DNA from: Brevundimonas aurantiaca
Lineage (GTDB): Bacteria > Pseudomonadota > Alphaproteobacteria > Caulobacterales > Caulobacteraceae
Assembly (NCBI RefSeq): GCF_014199955.1
Contig: NZ_JACHOQ010000003.1
Location: forward strand, 62,001 to 126,000
DNA: 64,000 nucleotides
Direction: 5' to 3'
Both the position numbers and the translations under genes were made by a program. This document shows positions 60,122 through 64,000 of this stretch, piece by piece; within the stretch, counting starts at the first letter, position 1, and every line of letters starts with the position of its first letter. The notes below the pieces were generated by a model, which had not been told where the DNA came from, did not search any database, and saw nothing but the letters and a program-made list of their open reading frames with translations.

Positions 60122-61096
60122 ATGACCGACCCCACCACCCTGCCCGACAACGCCATTGAGGTGCGGGGGCTCAAAAAGACCTACGCCGGCTCCAAGAAGG
60201 CCGCCCCCAAGACCGCCCTGCACGGCGTGGACCTGGCGGTGAAACGCGGGTCCGTCTTCGGACTCCTGGGCCCGAACGGCGCCGGCAAATCGACCCTGAT
60301 CAACATCCTGGCGGGGGTGGTCAAGAAGTCCGAAGGGACCGTTACCATCTGGGGCCGCGACATCGACAAGGAGCCGCGTGACGCCGCCGCCGCCTTGGGC
60401 GTGGTGCCTCAGGAGATCGTCGCCGACGTCTTCTTCACCCCGCGCGAGTCGCTGGAGGTTCAGGCGGGCTTCTACGGCGTGCCCAAGAACGAACGCCGTT
60501 CCGACGAGCTCCTGGCGGCCCTGGGCCTGTCGGACAAGGCCAACGCCTATGTCCGCGCCCTGTCCGGCGGCATGAAGCGTCGCCTGATGGTGGCCAAGGC
60601 CCTGGTCCACAATCCGCCTATTCTGATCCTGGACGAGCCGACGGCGGGGGTGGACGTCGAACTGCGCCGTCAGCTCTGGGCCTATGTGCGCCAGATCAAC
60701 GCCGAGGGCGTGACCATCGTCCTGACCACCCACTATCTGGAGGAGGCCCAGGAGCTGTGCGACACGATCGCCATCGTCAATCGGGGCCGGGTGGTGGCCT
60801 GTGAGCCCACGCCCCAGCTGCTGCGCCGGCTGGACAGCCGCAATGTGGTGGTCACGCCCGAGACGCCGCAGCAGACCCCCCCGGTCCTGAACGGCTTCCA
60901 GGTCGCGCCGCGGGCGGGCGGAGCCTTCGCCGTGACCTATAAGAAGGGGCAGTCGTCGGTGGAGCAGGTGATCAATGCGGTCCGCGCCGCAGGCGTCACC
61001 ATCGCCGACATCACCACCGAGGACCCCGACCTGGAGGACGTCTTCCTAGCCCTGACCTATGGGGACGCCAGTCAGGTCGATCCGACCAGGGACTAG
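60122..61096 (+). CDS. ABC transporter ATP-binding protein
   Basis: A 324-residue ABC ATPase. Walker A LLGPNGAGKSTLINILAG (about 46-63), signature LSGGMKRRLMVAKAL (about 145-159), Walker B ILILDEPTAGVD (about 168-179) and switch His in TTHYLEEAQ are intact. The C-terminal 70 residues form a DUF4162-like extension. It resembles ATPases of the CcmA/NatA type multidrug or drug exporters. No permease gene follows; the next genes point the other way, so the membrane partner is elsewhere or the protein is regulatory. The start at 60122 is preferred over the upstream frame. Confidence 0.92.
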   Translation: MTDPTTLPDNAIEVRGLKKTYAGSKKAAPKTALHGVDLAVKRGSVFGLLGPNGAGKSTLINILAGVVKKSEGTVTIWGRDIDKEPRDAAAALGVVPQEIVADVFFTPRESLEVQAGFYGVPKNERRSDELLAALGLSDKANAYVRALSGGMKRRLMVAKALVHNPPILILDEPTAGVDVELRRQLWAYVRQINAEGVTIVLTTHYLEEAQELCDTIAIVNRGRVVACEPTPQLLRRLDSRNVVVTPETPQQTPPVLNGFQVAPRAGGAFAVTYKKGQSSVEQVINAVRAAGVTIADITTEDPDLEDVFLALTYGDASQVDPTRD

Positions 61097-61161
61097 AAGG
61101 GGGCGAAGACAATCAGACGACGGCGCCGAACGGCCCGCTCATGAAGGGGGCCGGTTAGAGG

Positions 61162-62355
61162 TCAAGAACCGGCGGATTCGTGCGACGCGAGCGAGAAAAA
61201 GGCGGCTCGCAAAGGGAGTGCGGCGGCCCCCGCCGCCGAGGCGTCGCCAAGGATCGGCGAGGCCTCGACCTTCGGGACAGGGCGGCAATGCCCGCGACGT
61301 TGCGGGTTGGTGAAGCGCAGCCGTTCGATCAGGCGAAGAGCCAGGGCGTGAGGCAGCCGCCCGCCCAGGACGATCCCGCCGGGATCCAGCACGCCCGATA
61401 TGGCGGAAAGCACCAGGTTTAGCGGCTGTTCCGCCGCGTCCAGCCACTGGTCGATGATCGGATGATCGGCGGGGAAGTCGGCCAGAAGGTCGCCGAGCGA
61501 CGCCCACCGGTCGCCGTCGCCAGCCTGCATCATCCGGAGCAGGGCGGTCAGATTGGGTTGGAACCAGTCAACGGGTATGACAGAGGCGAACTCGCCTGCA
61601 TTGCCGTTGTCGCCGCGCAGGGGTTCGCCTCGCACGACGACGCCGCCGCCGAATCCTGCCGAGAAGTACAGATAGGCGAAATTGTCCAACCGGCGCCCGA
61701 CGCCGAACATGGCCTCGCCGATGGCCGCCGCCGTGCCGTCGTTCTCGATCCACACCGGGCCGTCGAAGGCCTTGGAGAGAATCCCGTCCAACGGTTGAAG
61801 GGCCCAGGCGTCCAGCGCAGGCGGCGGGTTGAGGCGGGCCCCGTCACCGATGAAATATCCCGTCACGGCGGCGCCGACGCCGATCCTTTGAGAGGCGGAC
61901 ACGCCCGCCTGGGTTTCCAGATCTCTGACGAGCTTCTGCATCTCGGCGATGGCGGCCGTCAGGGACACGTCGCGGATCGGGATCTGGCGACGGGCCAGGA
62001 TCGAGCCGCTCAGATCCATGACGGCTGCGGCGACGGCGTCGGTCATGACGGAGACGCCGACCGCGTGAAGCGCCTTTGAATTGAGGCTCACGGGAAGACC
62101 CGGCTTCCCACGACCCGCCACGACGGGCGCGCCTTCGATCAGCAGGTCGCGCTGCAAAAGAGATTCGACCAACCGAGCGATCGACTGTTCCGTAAGCTCA
62201 GTGGCGCGCGCCAGTTGCGCGCGCGTCATCGGCCCGTCCCGGCGCAGCAGGGACAGCAGCCGACGTTCGTTGGCCGTCGCCGTGCGTACGCCGTCCTCAC
62301 GCAGGAAACGCGGCGCGATTGATCCGTAACCGACTCCCACCATAGACGGATGCAT
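61162..62355 (-). CDS. ROK-family transcriptional regulator
   Basis: A 397-residue ROK protein with an N-terminal helix-turn-helix (NERRLLSLLRRDGPMTRAQL, about 29-48, then ARATELTEQSIARLVESL) and a sugar-kinase-fold C-terminal part (VGAAVTGYFIGDG, IENDGTAAAIGEAMFG, YFSAGFGGGVVV). The zinc motif CxCGxxGCxE typical of ROK repressors is absent. ROK regulators answer to sugars such as N-acetylglucosamine, xylose or glucosides. It follows the DUF6528-like gene on the same strand and is divergent from the TonB receptor, so it likely controls that locus. Confidence 0.88.
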   Translation of the reverse strand: MHPSMVGVGYGSIAPRFLREDGVRTATANERRLLSLLRRDGPMTRAQLARATELTEQSIARLVESLLQRDLLIEGAPVVAGRGKPGLPVSLNSKALHAVGVSVMTDAVAAAVMDLSGSILARRQIPIRDVSLTAAIAEMQKLVRDLETQAGVSASQRIGVGAAVTGYFIGDGARLNPPPALDAWALQPLDGILSKAFDGPVWIENDGTAAAIGEAMFGVGRRLDNFAYLYFSAGFGGGVVVRGEPLRGDNGNAGEFASVIPVDWFQPNLTALLRMMQAGDGDRWASLGDLLADFPADHPIIDQWLDAAEQPLNLVLSAISGVLDPGGIVLGGRLPHALALRLIERLRFTNPQRRGHCRPVPKVEASPILGDASAAGAAALPLRAAFFSLASHESAGS

Positions 62356-62383
62356 AGCGGAAACGGCCAGCTAAGCACCTACC

Positions 62384-63262
62384 TTATGGTCGGGGCGGCG
62401 CAGGAATCCACCGCACCTTGTACAAATGCATGTCGTTGATCGGGACACGGACGACGCGGCCGTCTTGCATGACCGAGAAGCCGAACGCCCACCAACGTTC
62501 CTCAGCCTTGACCCAGGCCAGACGACCCTCGGCGTCGACGTCGACGGATTTGACCTGCAGCGCAGGATTCAGCGGCTCCAGAGCCTTGAAGGCGTTGGCT
62601 TCGGGATCGAAGCGCCAGGCTCCGTCGTGGGTCGTGACCAGATAATCCGATCCGTCGGCTGCCCTGGACAGATCATGTCCGTCGCGGGCGCCGGGCAGCG
62701 TCCACCGCGCCGTCTCCTGAAGTCGCGGCTCGTCACCCTCCCAATCCACCAGGGCGAAGGCCTGGATGGTGTCGTGCGATAGGGCGAAGAGACGTTGACG
62801 CTCTGCGTCCCAAACCGCCCCATGACCCGACGGCAATGGCAGGCTGAGAACCGGCTTTTCGCCGTCCGTGAGATCGTAAACGTTCAGTCGATCACCCCTG
62901 TCGTGAATCGAGAGCGCCACGGCGATGCGATCGCCGGGCAGGACGGCGGCCGAATGCGCCATGGGCGCTTCAGCGCGAAAAAGCACGTCTCCAGACGCAC
63001 CGTCCAGCAGTACCACGCCCCCCGTTGAGGCTGTGATCAGCACACGACCATCGGCGACGGGCTTGCACTCATCGATCTTTTCCAAGAGCCCCGCGCGAAA
63101 CCCCTGCGGCAGGTTTTCGGCCTCCGAGGCGTCCCAGCGCCAGGTCTCGCGCGGTCCTTCGGCGGCGAGTTCATAGCGCCGGACCTGATCATCTCCACAG
63201 GCCAGAAGGGCGGGCGAAGCGGAGAGCGCCGATGCGAGGGTGAAGAGGGCGGAGAGGATCAT
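62384..63262 (-). CDS. Secreted beta-propeller protein (DUF6528-like)
   Basis: A 292-residue exported protein with a signal peptide (cleavage near ALSASPA). It has repeated strands in a beta-propeller pattern: LLACGDDQVRRYELAAEG, GRVLITASTGGVVLLDGASG, IAVALSIHDRGDRLNVYDL, RLFALSHDTIQAFALVDW, YLVTTHDGAWRFDPEANAF. These match my memory of DUF6528 proteins found near TonB receptors in glycan-use loci. Enzymatic activity is unknown. It is the first gene of an operon with the ROK regulator. Confidence 0.7.
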   Translation of the reverse strand: MILSALFTLASALSASPALLACGDDQVRRYELAAEGPRETWRWDASEAENLPQGFRAGLLEKIDECKPVADGRVLITASTGGVVLLDGASGDVLFRAEAPMAHSAAVLPGDRIAVALSIHDRGDRLNVYDLTDGEKPVLSLPLPSGHGAVWDAERQRLFALSHDTIQAFALVDWEGDEPRLQETARWTLPGARDGHDLSRAADGSDYLVTTHDGAWRFDPEANAFKALEPLNPALQVKSVDVDAEGRLAWVKAEERWWAFGFSVMQDGRVVRVPINDMHLYKVRWIPAPPRP

Positions 63263-63316
63263 GGAGGCTCCTGAAAGTGACCCGGAACCTATAACGACGG
63301 ATCATGTCATAAATAT

Positions 63317-63331
63317 CTCACTATGAGTGAG
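63317..63331. promoter_or_regulatory. Perfect dyad operator candidate (CTCACT-N3-AGTGAG)
   Basis: CTCACT at 63317-63322 and AGTGAG at 63326-63331 form a perfect 6-3-6 dyad in the divergent gap between the TonB receptor and the DUF6528-ROK operon, within an AT-rich patch (63305-63336). Likely bound by the ROK regulator or another sugar regulator. Confidence 0.5.
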
Positions 63332-63364
63332 TAAATGGAGCGCATCCCGATCACGGAGGCCCAC

Positions 63365-64000
63365 ATGTCGGTTCGCCACTCTTCGCTTCGTCAACTCTGG
63401 TTGGCGTCCACCGTTCTCTTCGCAACGCCGACGGTGGCCCAGACGGTCCCGACCGCTCCCGCCGCCCAGTTGGATGAGATCGTCGTCACCGGGGTTCGAC
63501 TACAGGCGCAGAACGAAATCTCGACGAAACGCACGGCCGCGATCATCTCGGATTCGATCAGTTCGGACGAAATCGGCAGCTTGCCGGACTTTGGTCTGGG
63601 CGAGGCGCTCGAACGGGTTCCAGGGGTCTCGACGGTTCAGAACAATGAGCGGGGCGAAGCGCAGTTCTTGTCAATTCGCGGCTTGAACGCCGATTATAAT
63701 CTGGTTCAGGTCGATGGGGTCGCACTGCCGGCCAATGAACTCGGGCGTCGAAACGTTTCGCTCGACGTCATCCCCTCGTCGCTGGCGCGGCGGGTGGATG
63801 TCGCCAAGTCCGTGACCCCGAACATGAACGGAAACGCCCTCGGCGGCGCGGCCGACCTCGTGACCCGCAGCGCCTTTGACGGACGCGGCGATCTGTTCAT
63901 CGCTGGACGGTTCGATATTGGCTTTTGGGACAACGAACGGCATTTCAGAGACGGCGGACCGTCCGGTCAGGGCGAGGTCGTGGTCTCCAACACCTTCGGG
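63365..64000 (+). CDS. TonB-dependent receptor, N-terminal part
   Basis: The first 212 codons of a TonB-dependent receptor; the gene runs off the window end. A signal peptide (cleavage after TPTVAQ, about 26) is followed by the TonB-box-like LDEIVVTGVR (about 36-45), a plug domain with IGSLPDFGLGEALERVPGVS (about 71-90), FLSIRGLNADYNLVQVDGV (about 102-120) and the PNMNGNALGGAADLVTR segment. The plug motifs fit the Caulobacter/Xanthomonas TIGR01782 type for glycan uptake. GGAGG lies before the ATG. Confidence 0.93.
   Translation, partial: MSVRHSSLRQLWLASTVLFATPTVAQTVPTAPAAQLDEIVVTGVRLQAQNEISTKRTAAIISDSISSDEIGSLPDFGLGEALERVPGVSTVQNNERGEAQFLSIRGLNADYNLVQVDGVALPANELGRRNVSLDVIPSSLARRVDVAKSVTPNMNGNALGGAADLVTRSAFDGRGDLFIAGRFDIGFWDNERHFRDGGPSGQGEVVVSNTFG

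Noticed and set aside
1-64000. CRISPR arrays, prophage, insertion sequences, rRNA operons
   Set aside because: I looked for regular direct repeats, transposase or integrase motifs and rRNA and saw none. One tRNA is present but no attachment-site duplication or integrase accompanies it.

Overview
The window is high-GC alphaproteobacterial chromosome, most likely a Caulobacterales member close to Brevundimonas or Caulobacter. This rests on the strong GC bias at third codon positions, a CC0125/CC1285-type lipoprotein, a carotenoid oxygenase, an HWE-family histidine kinase, a TonB-dependent receptor of the Caulobacter/Xanthomonas type, and housekeeping proteins of alphaproteobacterial character. 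I saw no phage, insertion sequence, CRISPR array or rRNA. One tRNA is present (Arg, anticodon CCG, minus strand). The coding fraction is very high; only one gene-free gap exceeds 300 bases (2728-3069), and it contains a nested inverted repeat.

Layout. 1-7400: exporter, lipoprotein, DUF6065-like protein, ProX-type editing protein, the electron-transfer flavoprotein pair etfB-etfA, a DUF6883/DUF4926 pair, a YggU protein and a secreted alkaline phosphatase. 7738-16445: a sulfide/persulfide-response island, made of a peroxiredoxin, a BigR/SqrR-type two-cysteine ArsR repressor, a tripartite RND efflux system, a rhodanese, a sulfide:quinone oxidoreductase (SQR) and a two-helix DUF2892 membrane protein. 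16551-25488: tRNA-Arg, SDR dehydrogenase, pterin dehydratase, Crp-family regulator, ubiE-ubiB, arfB, YaiI, HWE kinase and an aldehyde dehydrogenase. 25549-36600: a co-translated amidohydrolase pair, CnoX-type co-chaperone, LON-domain protein, Trm112, gshB, comM, a soluble hybrid kinase, AmpG and a tiny entericidin-like lipoprotein. 36694-43101: trmD-rplS, DUF2383 protein, tryptophan dioxygenase, CHAP protein, acyltransferase, carotenoid oxygenase and DUF2141 protein. 43331-49474: the rimP-nusA-ylxR-infB operon on the minus strand. 49576-64000: membrane protein, DUF1993, chemoreceptor, trmB, cobalamin adenosyltransferase, HIG1 protein, an unknown 383-residue protein, polA, gloA, an ABC ATPase, and finally a ROK regulator / DUF6528-like protein divergent from a TonB-dependent receptor cut by the window end.

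The most interesting block is 7738-16445. Its repressor has cysteines 36 and 102, the same 66-residue spacing as the sensing pair in BigR and SqrR. Two AT-rich operator-like sites, one in front of the peroxiredoxin-repressor operon and one in the divergent rhodanese/SQR intergenic region, match at 19 of 29 positions. Their half-site differences are compensated on the opposite arm, so the dyad is kept. Together they suggest one regulon that oxidises sulfide (SQR), relays sulfane sulfur (rhodanese plus DUF2892, the two halves of YgaP as separate genes), reduces a peroxide or persulfide (1-Cys peroxiredoxin) and exports something through a dedicated RND pump. Coupling an RND pump to SQR is the part I consider least explained.
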